Below, piece after piece: positions 42,868-51,444 of a stretch of DNA of 55,238 nucleotides (positions are counted from its first letter, which is position 1; each line of letters opens with the position of its first letter). The notes under the pieces are model-generated. The model worked only from the letters and a program-made list of their open reading frames with translations, did no database searches and was not told where the DNA came from. A program made the position numbers and the translations under genes. This stretch comes from Lachnospiraceae bacterium (lineage in GTDB: Bacteria > Bacillota > Clostridia > Lachnospirales > Lachnospiraceae): positions 1 through 55,238 of the forward strand of contig CAAFWV010000045.1 in NCBI GenBank assembly GCA_900766815.1. The letters run 5' to 3'.

Positions 42868-43578
42868 ATGGAAATACCAAAGCATGTGGCGATAATACTG
42901 GATGGAAACGGAAGATGGGCCAAGTCTAAGGGACTTCCCCGAAATGCCGGACATGTTCAGGGCGCCAAGGTCGTAGAGGATATGTGTGAGATTACCTATA
43001 ACATGGGGATTCAGTATTTCACTGTGTATGCTTTCTCGACAGAGAACTGGTCCAGACCCAAGGATGAGGTCGATGCCCTGATGAAGCTTCTTAGAAACTA
43101 TATGGTGAATGCGAAGAAGCGTGCCAATAAGAATAATATGTGTGTCAGGGTAATTGGTGATAAGACAGGACTCGATAAGGATCTTCAGGAATCAATTTTA
43201 GACCTTGAGGAATCCACTAAGGACAATACGGGACTGCATTTCCAGATTGCCATCAACTATGGCGGAAGGGATGAAATCACAAGAGCGGTAAGAAGGTTGT
43301 CTGCAGACGTTGCAGAAGGTAAGCTTGAAGCAGATTCGATTACCGATGAGACCATTAATTCATATCTTGACACTGCAGGACTTCCGGATCCTGATCTGCT
43401 TATCAGGACCTGCGGTGAGCAGAGAATATCTAATTTCTTATTGTGGCAGCTGGCCTATACTGAATTCTATTTCTGTGACAAGGCATGGCCTGACTTCAAT
43501 AAGAAGGAGCTTGAGCTTGCAATCGAAAGCTATAATACAAGAAACAGAAAGTTTGGCGGATTAAAGGAAGACAAGTAA
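42868..43578 (+). CDS. uppS: Isoprenyl transferase (undecaprenyl diphosphate synthase)
   Basis: UppS builds the C55 lipid carrier for wall precursors. The 236-residue protein has the catalytic start ILDGNGRWAKSKGLPRNAGH (Asp12), AFSTENWSRP and the C-terminal RTCGEQRISNFLLWQ. TTGGAGG lies 4-10 bases before the ATG. It heads the uppS-cdsA-dxr-rseP run common in bacteria. Confidence 0.97.
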   Translation: MEIPKHVAIILDGNGRWAKSKGLPRNAGHVQGAKVVEDMCEITYNMGIQYFTVYAFSTENWSRPKDEVDALMKLLRNYMVNAKKRANKNNMCVRVIGDKTGLDKDLQESILDLEESTKDNTGLHFQIAINYGGRDEITRAVRRLSADVAEGKLEADSITDETINSYLDTAGLPDPDLLIRTCGEQRISNFLLWQLAYTEFYFCDKAWPDFNKKELELAIESYNTRNRKFGGLKEDK

Positions 43579-43594
43579 TGGAGTGACTGAGCCT

Positions 43595-44425
43595 ATGGCT
43601 ACAAGAGTAGTAAGCGGAATTGCTTTATTTGTAATAATCGGAATAAGTGTATTGCTGGGTGCATTGCCCTTCGGCATTATCCTTATGGCTTTTTCCATAA
43701 TTGCAGCCTTTGAGCTGTCAAGAGTTGTCGGGATTCATGGTAAGGGCTATAGTGTGAATGTACTTGAAGCCTGTATGTATGTGGAGACTGTCGTTATCTA
43801 TCTGATATCCTTTACGAGGGATAAGGACAGCGTGGATAGGTATATTATGATTTCACTTATACTCTTCATACTGGCACTACTTGCAATCTATGTATTCGCT
43901 TTTCCGAAATACGAAATACATCATATTGCGAAGGCGGCATTTATAGTATGCTATGCACCGATGTTACTCAGCTTCGGATACAGGGTGATGGCTTATACAT
44001 CACATCCGATTCTGCATGTAATATTCATATTCCTGGTGCCCTGCATAAGCGATATATCGGCCTATTTCGTAGGAAGTACACTTGGTAAGCATAAGCTTGC
44101 GCCCGTGCTTAGTCCCAAGAAATCAATAGAAGGAGCAGTTGGAGCTGTTATTGTAACTTCAATTGCTTCAAGTATATATGCAGCCGCATTAAGTGCAGCC
44201 GGACTTATCGGTAATAAGCTGACCCTGCTGTTTGCCATAATCGGCGCACTTGGAAGTGTAATATCCCAGATTGGAGACCTTGCCGCATCTGCAATCAAGA
44301 GAAACTATTCAGTTAAGGATTACGGCAGGCTCATCCCGGGACATGGAGGCATCATGGACAGGATTGACAGCTGGCTTGTGGTTATGCCGATAATCTATAT
44401 TATGCTTGAAATATTTGGTATGTAG
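43595..44425 (+). CDS. cdsA: Phosphatidate cytidylyltransferase
   Basis: CdsA converts phosphatidic acid and CTP to CDP-diacylglycerol, the branch point to membrane phospholipids. The protein of about 276 residues has around eight hydrophobic segments and the family signature near its C-terminus (SAIKRNYSVKDYGRLIPGHGG followed by MDR). SDISAYFVGSTLGKHK precedes it. I chose the ATG at 43595 (MATRVVSG); a GTG at 43583 is an alternative adding four residues. Fatty acids made by the downstream fab operon feed this step. Confidence 0.94.
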   Translation: MATRVVSGIALFVIIGISVLLGALPFGIILMAFSIIAAFELSRVVGIHGKGYSVNVLEACMYVETVVIYLISFTRDKDSVDRYIMISLILFILALLAIYVFAFPKYEIHHIAKAAFIVCYAPMLLSFGYRVMAYTSHPILHVIFIFLVPCISDISAYFVGSTLGKHKLAPVLSPKKSIEGAVGAVIVTSIASSIYAAALSAAGLIGNKLTLLFAIIGALGSVISQIGDLAASAIKRNYSVKDYGRLIPGHGGIMDRIDSWLVVMPIIYIMLEIFGM

Positions 44426-44435
44426 AGGAAGAACT

Positions 44436-45581
44436 ATGACAGGAATTACCATTCTCGGGTCGACAGGTTCAATCGGAACACAGACCTTGGATATCGTAAG
44501 AGAATACAGAGAGGACATAAAGGTTGTCGCCATTGCGGCCAACAGACAGGTGGATCTGGTGGAGAAGCAGGTGAGGGAATTCTCACCCCGATATGCCTGC
44601 ATGTATGATGAGGCAGCAGCTAAGGACCTGAAAGCCAGGCTTGCAGATACGGATACAGTAGTGCTCTCCGGCATGGACGGTCTTATCGAGATATCAACCC
44701 TTGATGACATCGATATGGTTGTGACAGCAATTGTCGGAATGATTGGACTCAGACCTACTATTGCAGCCATTAATGCCCACAAAGACATCGCTCTTGCCAA
44801 TAAGGAGACGCTTGTTACGGCAGGTCATATCATCATGCCGTTAATCAAGGAGAAGAATGTCCGCCTCCTCCCTGTTGACAGCGAACACAGCGCGATATTC
44901 CAGTCGCTTCAGGGACAGGATATTCATGGTGGCATAGACGAGATTATCCTTACAGCCTCCGGCGGACCTTTCAGAGGGAAAAAGCGCGAAGAACTGACAG
45001 ACATATCCGTCGCAGATGCCCTTAAGCATCCTAACTGGTCCATGGGACGTAAGATTACCATAGATTCGTCAACCCTATGTAATAAGGGACTTGAGGTAAT
45101 AGAGGCCAAGTGGCTCTTTGATGTTGATATAGATAAAATCCATGTATTAATCCAGCCACAGTCAATTATTCATTCGGGAGTACAGTTTATTGACGGAGCC
45201 ATAGTAGCACAGCTCGGTGTTCCGGATATGAAGCTTCCGATTCAATACGCGCTCTTTTACCCGAAGAGGAGACCGATGAAGGGCAACAGGATTGATTTCA
45301 AGGCCATGGGCTCGATATCCTTTGACGAGCCGGATACTGATACCTTTAAGGGTCTGGAGTTTGCGAAGATGGCAGGCAGGAAGGGCGGCAATATGCCCAC
45401 AGTCTTCAATGCTGCCAATGAGAAGGCCGTAGCGCTTTTCCTGGATAATAAGATAAAGTTCCTGGATATATATGATATTATTTGGGATTGTATGGAGAAT
45501 GCTACCTTTATTGAGAATCCTGATGTTGATGAGATTCTTAAGACGGAGCAGTGGTGTTATGACTTCATAGATAAGAGGTAA
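44436..45581 (+). CDS. dxr: 1-deoxy-D-xylulose 5-phosphate reductoisomerase
   Basis: Dxr commits DXP to the methylerythritol phosphate isoprenoid pathway, using NADPH. The 381-residue protein starts TGITILGSTGSIGTQTL (NADPH site); the catalytic region includes ALANKETLVTAG, PVDSEHSAIFQSL and GRKITIDSSTLCNKGLE. The ATG at 44436 has AGAGGAAG 5-12 bases upstream and follows the cdsA stop by 10 bases; a TTG at 44406 would overlap cdsA and is rejected. The usual later neighbour ispG does not follow rseP here. Confidence 0.96.
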   Translation: MTGITILGSTGSIGTQTLDIVREYREDIKVVAIAANRQVDLVEKQVREFSPRYACMYDEAAAKDLKARLADTDTVVLSGMDGLIEISTLDDIDMVVTAIVGMIGLRPTIAAINAHKDIALANKETLVTAGHIIMPLIKEKNVRLLPVDSEHSAIFQSLQGQDIHGGIDEIILTASGGPFRGKKREELTDISVADALKHPNWSMGRKITIDSSTLCNKGLEVIEAKWLFDVDIDKIHVLIQPQSIIHSGVQFIDGAIVAQLGVPDMKLPIQYALFYPKRRPMKGNRIDFKAMGSISFDEPDTDTFKGLEFAKMAGRKGGNMPTVFNAANEKAVALFLDNKIKFLDIYDIIWDCMENATFIENPDVDEILKTEQWCYDFIDKR

Positions 45582-45582
45582 G

Positions 45583-46746
45583 ATGTTTATTATTGACGGA
45601 CTTTCAACAATAATATTGTTTCTGTTTGTGTTCTGTCTCATAGTAGTGAGTCATGAGTTCGGACACTTCCTGCTTGCCAGGGTTAACGGTGTCAGGGTGA
45701 AGGAATTCACTGTTGGAATGGGACCTAAGCTTATAGGTTGGCACAGGAACGGAACCGACTTTGCGATTAGATTGCTGCCTATAGGCGGAGCCTGTATATA
45801 CGACCTCGAGGACGAAGAGGAGGTCTTAGAGGAGAACGGCAGTATCAGGGAGAAGGCGACAGGAGATATAGCAGATAAGGATATTGCGGACAAGGCCGGA
45901 AGTGATGACGGCTTCCTGGATGAGAAGGCGGGCATTCCTTATGGCAAGGCTTCCGTTATGAAGAAGATATCGATTGTCATCGCGGGCCCGCTGTTTAATT
46001 TTATCCTTGCATATATCCTGGCTATTGTTGTGACCTGGTTCTGCGGTTCCACAGTGCCGGTAATCAACGGACTCATTGAGGGATACCCTGCTGAGGAAGC
46101 AGGCATTGAACCGGGAGATGTGATTGTAAGCATGAACGGCAGTCCCGTATATCTTGCAACCGAGATATATGTTAATACGTATATCAACAAGGAACGTCCC
46201 ATGAATATTGAATTCATGCGTGATGGTGAATTGCACAGTGTGACGGTAAATCCTAAGTACGATGAGGAACTTGACAGATATCTTATAGGCTTCAACGGCT
46301 ATGGTGAATATATAGACTGTAAGAATTCAGGAATATTTAAGCAGGCCTACTATGAATTCAGGTATGGTGTGGTTGGCACATATAAGTCGCTTATAATGCT
46401 GCTGGAGGGCAGAGGAAGCAAGGATGACCTGGCAGGTCCGATTGGAATGGCACAGACAGTTGATACCATTAAGGATGAGTCAATACCCTATGGCTTCGGT
46501 GCGCTGATGCTTAATATGCTCAACCTTGCGATGATACTGTCAGTGAATCTGGGAATACTGAATCTGCTGCCGCTTCCTGCAATTGACGGCGGCAAGCTGG
46601 TGCTCTTAATTATTGAGGCTGTCAGGGGCAAACCGATATCACCCGAGAAGGAAGGACTTATCAATCTGATAGGCTTTGCCCTACTCATGGTGCTCATGGT
46701 TTTCGTTATGTATAATGACATAATAAGGTGGATAACCACAGGATAA
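45583..46746 (+). CDS. rseP: RIP metalloprotease RseP/RasP (site-2 protease)
   Basis: This membrane zinc protease cleaves transmembrane segments, for example of anti-sigma factors. The 387-residue protein has HEFGH at 24-28 in the first membrane segment, a PDZ domain (about 160-235, around GYPAEEAGIEPGDVIVSMNG) and the second active-site motif NLLPLPAIDGGKL near the C-terminus. Between the first part and the GKASVMKKI segment there is an acidic insertion of about 45 residues (74-120, with ADKDIADK), longer than usual. It begins one base after the dxr stop. Confidence 0.95.
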   Translation: MFIIDGLSTIILFLFVFCLIVVSHEFGHFLLARVNGVRVKEFTVGMGPKLIGWHRNGTDFAIRLLPIGGACIYDLEDEEEVLEENGSIREKATGDIADKDIADKAGSDDGFLDEKAGIPYGKASVMKKISIVIAGPLFNFILAYILAIVVTWFCGSTVPVINGLIEGYPAEEAGIEPGDVIVSMNGSPVYLATEIYVNTYINKERPMNIEFMRDGELHSVTVNPKYDEELDRYLIGFNGYGEYIDCKNSGIFKQAYYEFRYGVVGTYKSLIMLLEGRGSKDDLAGPIGMAQTVDTIKDESIPYGFGALMLNMLNLAMILSVNLGILNLLPLPAIDGGKLVLLIIEAVRGKPISPEKEGLINLIGFALLMVLMVFVMYNDIIRWITTG

Positions 46747-46765
46747 AGTGCAGATTATTCATCTC

Positions 46766-46787
46766 GTGGTTTTTGAAACCACCTTTT
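46766..46787 (+). terminator. Weak intrinsic terminator after rseP
   Basis: The 7-base stem GTGGTTT/AAACCAC has a 3-base loop; CTTTTGTT follows. The T tract is short, so termination may be partial. Confidence 0.55.
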
Positions 46788-46817
46788 GTTAATAAATTGT
46801 TAATTTAGAAAAAGGTG

Positions 46818-46846
46818 TTGACAATGAGCACACCTCGGAATATTAT
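46818..46846 (+). promoter_or_regulatory. Predicted strong promoter of the fatty acid operon
   Basis: TTGACA (consensus) at 46818-46823 is followed after 17 bases by TATTAT at 46841-46846. The -10 and transcription start overlap the palindromic operator at 46845-46875. Confidence 0.85.
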
Positions 46847-46875
46847 TTGAGTGTCAAACAATTTGACACTCAAAT
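46845..46875. promoter_or_regulatory. Tandem FabT-like operator: 31-base palindrome on the acpP promoter
   Basis: A perfect 14-base inverted repeat (46845-46858 against 46862-46875, 3-base centre) contains two copies of TTTGA-N3-TCAAA, at 46846-46858 and 46862-46874, with centres 16 bases apart. The TTTGA/TCAAA half-sites match the known binding pattern of FabT repressors in streptococci and lactococci. The position across the -10 and start fits repression. A run of five T follows, so in RNA it could also form a terminator-like hairpin. Confidence 0.75.
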
Positions 46876-46917
46876 TTTTATTGTAATCAAATTATTTTTT
46901 CAAAAGGAGAGAAAACC

Positions 46918-47148
46918 ATGTTAGAGAAGATTGCAGCATTACTTAACGAGAAGCTTGATATTGACACAGCAGATGTAACACTTGAGGCATCCTTCAAGGA
47001 CGATCTTGAGATCGATTCACTTGACCTGTTTGACCTTGTAATGTCAATTGAAGAAGAATTCGGACTTGAGATTCCTTCAGAGGAGCTTGAGAAGCTTACA
47101 ACAGTAGGTGCTATGGTAGATTATCTTAAGGCTCACGGAGTTGAATAA
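46918..47148 (+). CDS. acpP: Acyl carrier protein
   Basis: The 76-residue acidic protein carries the growing acyl chain on a phosphopantetheine arm. The attachment site is Ser34 in EIDSLDLFDL, followed by a typical second helix (SIEEEFGLEIP). AAAGGAGAG lies 8-16 bases before the ATG. It is the first gene of the fatty acid operon, under the promoter and operator just upstream. Its stop overlaps the fabK start by one base. Confidence 0.97.
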   Translation: MLEKIAALLNEKLDIDTADVTLEASFKDDLEIDSLDLFDLVMSIEEEFGLEIPSEELEKLTTVGAMVDYLKAHGVE

Positions 47149-48083
47149 TGAAAACCGGAATTACAGAACTTTTGGGAATTGAATATCCCATTATTCAGGG
47201 CGGTATGGCCTGGGTTGCAGAATACAATCTGGCTGCAGCCGTATCAAATGCTGGCGGCTTCGGAATAATCGGAGCAGCATCTGCTCCGCCCGAGATAGTA
47301 AGAGAGCAGATTCGCAAGTGCAAGGAGCTGACAGACAAGCCCTTCGGTGTGAATGTCATGCTTATGAATCCCAATGCCGAAGAGGTTGCGAAGATTGTAA
47401 TCGAAGAAGGTGTTAAGGCAGTAACAACCGGCGCAGGCAATCCTGCCAAGTACATTCCCATGTGGAAGGAAGCCGGAGTAAAGGTTATGCCTGTGGTTGC
47501 AAGTGTTGCAATGGCAGTAATGATGGAACGGGCAGGTGTGGATGCCGTTGTTGCAGAAGGTATGGAGAGTGGCGGACACATCGGTCAGACCACTACCATG
47601 GCACTGCTTCCCCAGGTGGTTGATGCAGTGAATATCCCTGTAATAGGTGCAGGCGGAATCGCAGACGGCAGAGGCTTCGCTGCAGCAATAATGCTTGGCG
47701 CTGAAGCAGTTCAGATGGGTACAGCCTTCCTTGTTGCCAAGGAGAACATAGTTCATGAGAATTACCGCAATAAGGTAATCGCTGCCAAGGACATCGATTC
47801 TGTTGTGACAGGAACCTCAACAGGCCATCCCGTAAGAGGACTTAGAAACCACATGACCAAGGAATACCTCCGCTTAGAGAAGGAGGGAGCTACCATTGAG
47901 GAGCTAGAGCAGATAACCCTTGGTGCACTGAGAAGAGCTGTAATCGACGGAGATGCCAAGGACGGTACGGTCATGGCAGGCCAGATTGCAGGTCTCATTA
48001 AGAAGGAAGCAACCTGTAAGGAAATCATCACCTCAATCTACAACGAAGGTGTGGCATTACTTAACAGAGGCATAAATCAGTAA
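47148..48083 (+). CDS. fabK: Enoyl-ACP reductase II (FMN-dependent)
   Basis: FabK performs the last reduction of each elongation cycle and is unrelated to FabI. The 311-residue TIM-barrel flavoprotein has IQGGMAWVAE near 17-26, NAGGFGIIGA, EGMESGGHIG and GAGGIADGRGFAAA followed by GAEAVQMGTAF, the nitronate-monooxygenase-like family pattern. Position within the fab operon supports FabK over nitronate monooxygenase. No fabI is seen, so this is likely the sole enoyl reductase in the operon. Confidence 0.95.
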   Translation: MKTGITELLGIEYPIIQGGMAWVAEYNLAAAVSNAGGFGIIGAASAPPEIVREQIRKCKELTDKPFGVNVMLMNPNAEEVAKIVIEEGVKAVTTGAGNPAKYIPMWKEAGVKVMPVVASVAMAVMMERAGVDAVVAEGMESGGHIGQTTTMALLPQVVDAVNIPVIGAGGIADGRGFAAAIMLGAEAVQMGTAFLVAKENIVHENYRNKVIAAKDIDSVVTGTSTGHPVRGLRNHMTKEYLRLEKEGATIEELEQITLGALRRAVIDGDAKDGTVMAGQIAGLIKKEATCKEIITSIYNEGVALLNRGINQ

Positions 48084-48103
48084 ATAATGAAAGTGAGTGG
48101 AAG

Positions 48104-49027
48104 ATGAGCAAAATTGCATTTATTTTCCCGGGTCAGGGATCACAATATGTAGGAATGGGCAAGGACTTCTATGACAGCTACGAGGAGGTAAGAGAACTCT
48201 TCAGGCTGGCCAATGAGGTTACGGGTCTTAACCTTGAGGAGATATGCTTTACAGAGAATGAGAAGCTGAACCGGACAGAATATACACAGATAGCGATGCT
48301 TCTTGTTGAGATGTCCATCCTTAAGGTGGTAAGAAAGCTGGGCGTTACAGCAGATATGAGCGCAGGGCTGTCACTGGGTGAGTATGGAGCGCTTGCTGCG
48401 GCAGATGTACTTTCTGACCGTGATTTGCTTGACCTTATCAGGAAGCGCGGAATATATATGCAGAATGCTTATCCGACAGGCGGTGGCATGTGTGCCATCC
48501 TCGGTCTTGAAACAGAGCTTGTGGAGAAGGCATGCGAAGAGACAGACGGTTATGTAAGAATTGCCAACTACAACTGCCCCGGTCAGCTTATTATCACGGG
48601 GGAAAAAGCGCCCGTGACTAACGCAGCGAAAAAGTGCAGTGAGCTTGGAGCCAAGAAAACCGTAGAGCTTAACGTCAGCGGACCCTTCCACTCATCACTT
48701 CTTAAAGATGCGGCTGATAAGCTTGCAGAGGAGCTTAAGAATGTAAGTATCAATAACCCGGGCATTCCTTATGTATGTAATGTGGATGCCACAGAGGTAA
48801 CTAATAATGAAAACATAGCTAAGCTTCTGTCAGACCAGGTGATAAGCCCGGTTAAGTGGGAGCAGAGCTTTAAGTTTATGCTCGATAAGGGAATTGATAC
48901 CTTTATTGAGATGGGTCCCGGCAAGACATTGTCAGGCTTTGCCAAGAGAATTGACAGAGCAGCTAAGGTCATCAGTATTCAGACTGTGGAAGATTTAGAG
49001 AAATTATCAGAGGTGCTCAATGGATAA
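48104..49027 (+). CDS. fabD: Malonyl-CoA:ACP transacylase
   Basis: FabD moves malonyl from CoA to ACP. The 307-residue protein has FPGQGSQYVGMG near 9-20, nucleophile Ser90 in GLSLGEY and the catalytic His in SGPFHSSLL near 196-204. The position before Ser is Leu-Gly context GLSLG rather than GHSLG, as in many Firmicutes. Its last 8 bases overlap fabG. Confidence 0.96.
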   Translation: MSKIAFIFPGQGSQYVGMGKDFYDSYEEVRELFRLANEVTGLNLEEICFTENEKLNRTEYTQIAMLLVEMSILKVVRKLGVTADMSAGLSLGEYGALAAADVLSDRDLLDLIRKRGIYMQNAYPTGGGMCAILGLETELVEKACEETDGYVRIANYNCPGQLIITGEKAPVTNAAKKCSELGAKKTVELNVSGPFHSSLLKDAADKLAEELKNVSINNPGIPYVCNVDATEVTNNENIAKLLSDQVISPVKWEQSFKFMLDKGIDTFIEMGPGKTLSGFAKRIDRAAKVISIQTVEDLEKLSEVLNG

Positions 49028-49754
49028 GGTAGCAATTGTAACCGGTGCAAGCCGCGGAATAGGAAGAGCCATAGCGACAGAGCTTGCCGGAAACGGCATG
49101 TATGTGGTTGTAAACTTCGCAGGCAATGTGGAGAGTGCAGAAGAGACACTAAGACTTGTCAGGGAAGCAGGCGGCGACGGTGAAGTATATAAGGCAAATG
49201 TCGCTGATGAAGCGGAATGTAAAGCCATGTGCGATGATGTTGTGAAGAGACTCGGCAAGGTTGATGTACTTGTAAACAACGCGGGTATCACAAGGGATAA
49301 GCTTGTGATGGCTATGAGTGATGAGGACTTCAACAGTGTAATTGATACCAACCTCCTCGGAACCTTCCACATGATTAAGTTCCTTGTCAGATATATGCTT
49401 AAGAATAAGGGAGGCAGAATAATCAATATCGCATCGGTAAGCGGAGTGCTTGGCAATGCGGGTCAGGCCAATTATTCGGCATCCAAGGCGGGCGTCATAG
49501 GCTTAACCAAGTCGGTTGCAAGAGAACTTGCTACCAAAAATATATGTGTTAATGCAGTTGCTCCCGGTTTTATCGAGACAGACATGGTTAAGGCCATGAG
49601 TGAGAGTGCAATTGAGGCAGGAGTCGCTTCCATACCAATGAAGAGGCTTGGCAAACCTGAGGATATAGCAGCAATGGTAGGCTTCCTTGCTTCTGATAAA
49701 GCAGCTTATATAACGGGACAGGTAATCAATGTTGACGGCGGAATGGCCATCTAA
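49020..49754 (+). CDS. fabG: 3-oxoacyl-ACP reductase
   Basis: FabG reduces 3-ketoacyl-ACP with NADPH. The 244-residue short-chain dehydrogenase has the cofactor motif GASRGIGRA at 9-17, NNAG near 87-90 and the active-site YSASK (Tyr and Lys) with the serine in ASVSG. The C-terminus ends NVDGGMAI, typical for FabG. Start codon lies inside the end of fabD, and GAGG-like bases upstream support coupled translation. Confidence 0.97.
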   Translation: MDKVAIVTGASRGIGRAIATELAGNGMYVVVNFAGNVESAEETLRLVREAGGDGEVYKANVADEAECKAMCDDVVKRLGKVDVLVNNAGITRDKLVMAMSDEDFNSVIDTNLLGTFHMIKFLVRYMLKNKGGRIINIASVSGVLGNAGQANYSASKAGVIGLTKSVARELATKNICVNAVAPGFIETDMVKAMSESAIEAGVASIPMKRLGKPEDIAAMVGFLASDKAAYITGQVINVDGGMAI

Positions 49755-49763
49755 GGAGGATAT

Positions 49764-50996
49764 ATGTCAAGAAGAGTTGTAATAACAGGCCTTGGAGCCA
49801 TTACTCCAATAGGAAATAATGTAGATGACTTCTATGCAGGAATCAAGGAAGGCAGAATCGGCTTTGATAATATCAGCAGGTTCGATACAACTGATTTCAG
49901 GGTAAAAATTGCCGCAGAGGTTAAGGATTTCGCACCTGAAAATTATATGGATAAGAAGGCAGCCAGAAGAATGGAACCCTTCTGCCAGTACGCTGTTGCT
50001 GCAGCAGGTGAGGCGATAAAGGATTCAGGTCTTGATATAGAAAAGGAAGACCCCTTCATGGTAGGCTGTGCCATCTCTTCCGGAGTAGGCAGCCTCCAGC
50101 TGTTTGAGAAGGAGCATACAAGACAGCTGGAGAAGGGCGGAGATAAGGTTGCACCTCTCTTTATTCCGATGTTCATCTCCAATATGGCAGCAGGTAATGT
50201 CAGCATTACCTACGGGCTTAAGGGCAAGAATATCAATGTGGTTACAGCCTGTGCTTCAGGTACCAATTCGGTAGGTGAGGCATTCAGAACCATTCAGTAC
50301 GGCGATGCGGATGTGATGCTTGCCGGCGGTTCTGAGGCATCAATTACACCTATGGGTATTGCAGGCTTCTCTTCACTCAATGCATTGTCTGTCAGTGATG
50401 ATAAGACCAGATGCTCAATTCCCTTTGATAAGGACAGGAACGGCTTCGTTATGGGTGAGGGTGCAGCCATCCTTGTACTGGAGGAGCTTGAGCATGCACT
50501 CAAGAGAGGCGCTAAGATATATGCAGAAGTTGTAGGATATGGCTGCAGCGCGGATGCATATCATATTACAAGTCCGGATGAAACAGGCGAGGGCGCAGCA
50601 AGAGCAATGCTTAATGCCTGCAATGATGCAGGGGTTTCAACAGATGACATCGATTATATCAATGCTCACGGTACCAGCACACATCACAATGACTTATTTG
50701 AGACTAAGGCAATCAAGCTCACCTTCGGCGAGCATGCCTATGATATTATGATCAATTCTACCAAGTCCATGACAGGACATTTGCTCGGAGCGGCAGGTGC
50801 AATAGAGCTGGTAGCCTGTGCTAAGGAGCTTGAGGACGGCTTCGTACATGCTACGGTCGGACTTAAGGAAACAGAGGAAGAGATGGACTTAGACTACTGT
50901 AAGGAGAGCAGAAATGCTGATATCCGGTATGCACTCAGCAATTCTCTCGGCTTCGGCGGACACAATGCCTGTGTACTCTTAAAGAAGTGGTCATAG
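49764..50996 (+). CDS. fabF: 3-oxoacyl-ACP synthase II
   Basis: FabF performs elongation condensations. The 410-residue thiolase-fold protein has catalytic Cys163 (TACASGTNS), histidines in HGTSTHHND and in STKSMTGHLLGAAGA, and the C-terminal NSLGFGGHNA. AAGGAGG is 6 bases before the ATG. In some clostridia FabF with FabZ also directs unsaturated fatty acid synthesis when fabA/fabM are absent, as here; that is an inference from the family. Confidence 0.97.
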   Translation: MSRRVVITGLGAITPIGNNVDDFYAGIKEGRIGFDNISRFDTTDFRVKIAAEVKDFAPENYMDKKAARRMEPFCQYAVAAAGEAIKDSGLDIEKEDPFMVGCAISSGVGSLQLFEKEHTRQLEKGGDKVAPLFIPMFISNMAAGNVSITYGLKGKNINVVTACASGTNSVGEAFRTIQYGDADVMLAGGSEASITPMGIAGFSSLNALSVSDDKTRCSIPFDKDRNGFVMGEGAAILVLEELEHALKRGAKIYAEVVGYGCSADAYHITSPDETGEGAARAMLNACNDAGVSTDDIDYINAHGTSTHHNDLFETKAIKLTFGEHAYDIMINSTKSMTGHLLGAAGAIELVACAKELEDGFVHATVGLKETEEEMDLDYCKESRNADIRYALSNSLGFGGHNACVLLKKWS

Positions 50997-51008
50997 GAGG
51001 AAATACAT

Positions 51009-51440
51009 ATGTCAGTATATACAACAAAGGAAATCATGGAGATATTACCCCATAGGGCACCTTTCCTGCTTATAGATACGGTTGAGGAACTTGAGCCCGG
51101 CAAAAGGGTGGTAGCTAAGAAATGCGTCACCTTCAACGAGCCGTTCTTCCGGGGACATTTTCCGGGGAATCCGGTTATGCCCGGTGTGCTTATCTGCGAG
51201 GCACTGGCTCAGGCGGGGGCGGTTGCAATCTTAGGCATAGATGAGAATAAGGGAAAAACCGCATATTTTGCGTCTATGGATAAGGTGAAGTTTAAGAAGA
51301 AGGTGGTTCCGGGTGATGTACTTATGCTTGAGGTCGAGCTTGTGAAAATCAAGGGACCCTTCGGAATTGCCAAGGCCACGGCTACGGTTGACGGCAAGGT
51401 GGCTGTAAGCGGAGAATTCACTTTTGCATTAGGAGAATAA
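51009..51440 (+). CDS. fabZ: 3-hydroxyacyl-ACP dehydratase
   Basis: FabZ dehydrates 3-hydroxyacyl-ACP. The 143-residue hot-dog-fold protein has LPHRAPFLLID near 13-23 and the catalytic His50 (RGHFPGNPVMPGV) with Glu64 (CEALAQAGA). AGGAGG is 9 bases before the ATG. In related operons accB precedes fabZ; here fabF is directly followed by fabZ with only a 12-base gap. Confidence 0.97.
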   Translation: MSVYTTKEIMEILPHRAPFLLIDTVEELEPGKRVVAKKCVTFNEPFFRGHFPGNPVMPGVLICEALAQAGAVAILGIDENKGKTAYFASMDKVKFKKKVVPGDVLMLEVELVKIKGPFGIAKATATVDGKVAVSGEFTFALGE

Positions 51441-51444
51441 GGCA

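Noticed and set aside
42124..42954. Long open frame on the minus strand opposite frr
   Set aside because: It lies entirely opposite pyrH end, frr and uppS start, has no recognisable domain or ribosome binding site, and results from the codon bias of those genes.
46845..46879. Simple intrinsic terminator before acpP
   Set aside because: The stem is AT-rich, sits on the -10/start of a consensus promoter and contains two FabT-type half-site pairs, so an operator is the better primary reading; a secondary RNA role is left open.
47148..48083. Nitronate monooxygenase instead of FabK
   Set aside because: The two share a family, but the one-base overlap with acpP and position in a complete fab operon favour enoyl-ACP reductase.
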